Assembly (NCBI GenBank): GCA_019339365.1
Contig: CP079859.1
Coordinates: 2,418,001-2,482,000, forward strand
Direction: 5' to 3'
Origin: Vibrio neptunius
GTDB lineage: Bacteria > Pseudomonadota > Gammaproteobacteria > Enterobacterales > Vibrionaceae
Length of the DNA: 64,000 bases
Positions 63,996 to 64,000 of this stretch are shown piece after piece. A program made the translations under genes and the position numbers. Under the pieces are notes generated by a model. The model had not been told where the DNA came from. It worked only from the letters and a program-made list of their open reading frames with translations, and searched no databases. Position 1 is the first letter of the stretch, and the number at the start of each line of letters is the position of its first letter.

Positions 63996-64000
63996 TAATA

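Noticed and set aside
1..64000. tRNA, rRNA or riboswitch genes
   Set aside because: I found no cloverleaf, rRNA segment or known riboswitch core by eye; a covariance search would be needed to exclude small RNAs.

Overview
The window looks like a large stretch of accessory chromosome from a marine Vibrio. The evidence is Vibrio-type VF530, YjdM, lipocalin, CLCA_X, RNase I and DUF6435 proteins, and attC sites of the Vibrio chromosomal-integron type between small minus-strand genes. Functional names rest on motifs and family memory; no search was run.

Layout. 0-8 kb holds small minus-strand housekeeping and accessory genes (S66 carboxypeptidase, lipocalin, VOC, GFA, GNATs). 8-11.8 kb has two LysR genes, a GST, and a stand-alone AccD paralogue divergent from its own LysR gene. 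11.9-25.5 kb is a compact, unbroken minus-strand operon: a cupin/haem-oxygenase-like diiron fusion, Rieske dioxygenase alpha and beta, a CaiB-type CoA-transferase, two MFS carriers, a TauD-type oxygenase, a BtaA-like SAM aminocarboxypropyl transferase, a PaaK-like ligase, an Ntn hydrolase, an asparaginase-lectin fusion and a papain-like orphan. 26-33 kb carries an MscS channel, a CLCA_X metalloprotein, a secreted amylase, AraC and MATE genes. 33-38.6 kb is a plus-strand block: BKACE, esterase, thiolase, a HemB paralogue, a DMT carrier and a LuxR regulator with a SnoaL-like domain. 38.8-42 kb holds DUF6435, TPR, DUF6058 and RNase T2 genes.

42-64 kb resembles part of a chromosomal integron: small genes, nearly all on the minus strand (including a FosA homologue), separated by attC-like sequences, IS4-type remnants and a dispersed TTCAGGACACACACC repeat. 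Inserted in it on the plus strand, at 51.5-57.1 kb, is an operon of arginase-like, YqcI/YcgG, cysteine-synthase-like, MFS, SDR and ATP-grasp genes. The arginase-like protein has a Cys for the metal-binding His and lacks the acid/base His, as reported for DcsB of D-cycloserine biosynthesis. I read the operon as a cycloserine-type pathway: Arg to N-hydroxy-Arg to hydroxyurea to O-ureidoserine to cycloserine. It appears to be controlled by a divergent PLP-dependent MocR regulator, exported by the MFS, and flanked by direct repeats of the 5' end of a trmH gene. No racemase or serine acetyltransferase is present.

Two further signals stand out. The AccD paralogue is changed at the residue (E. coli Met203) linked to andrimid resistance. 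Seven otherwise conserved genes carry single-base frameshifts, most in homopolymers of four or more bases, which may be sequencing errors rather than decay.
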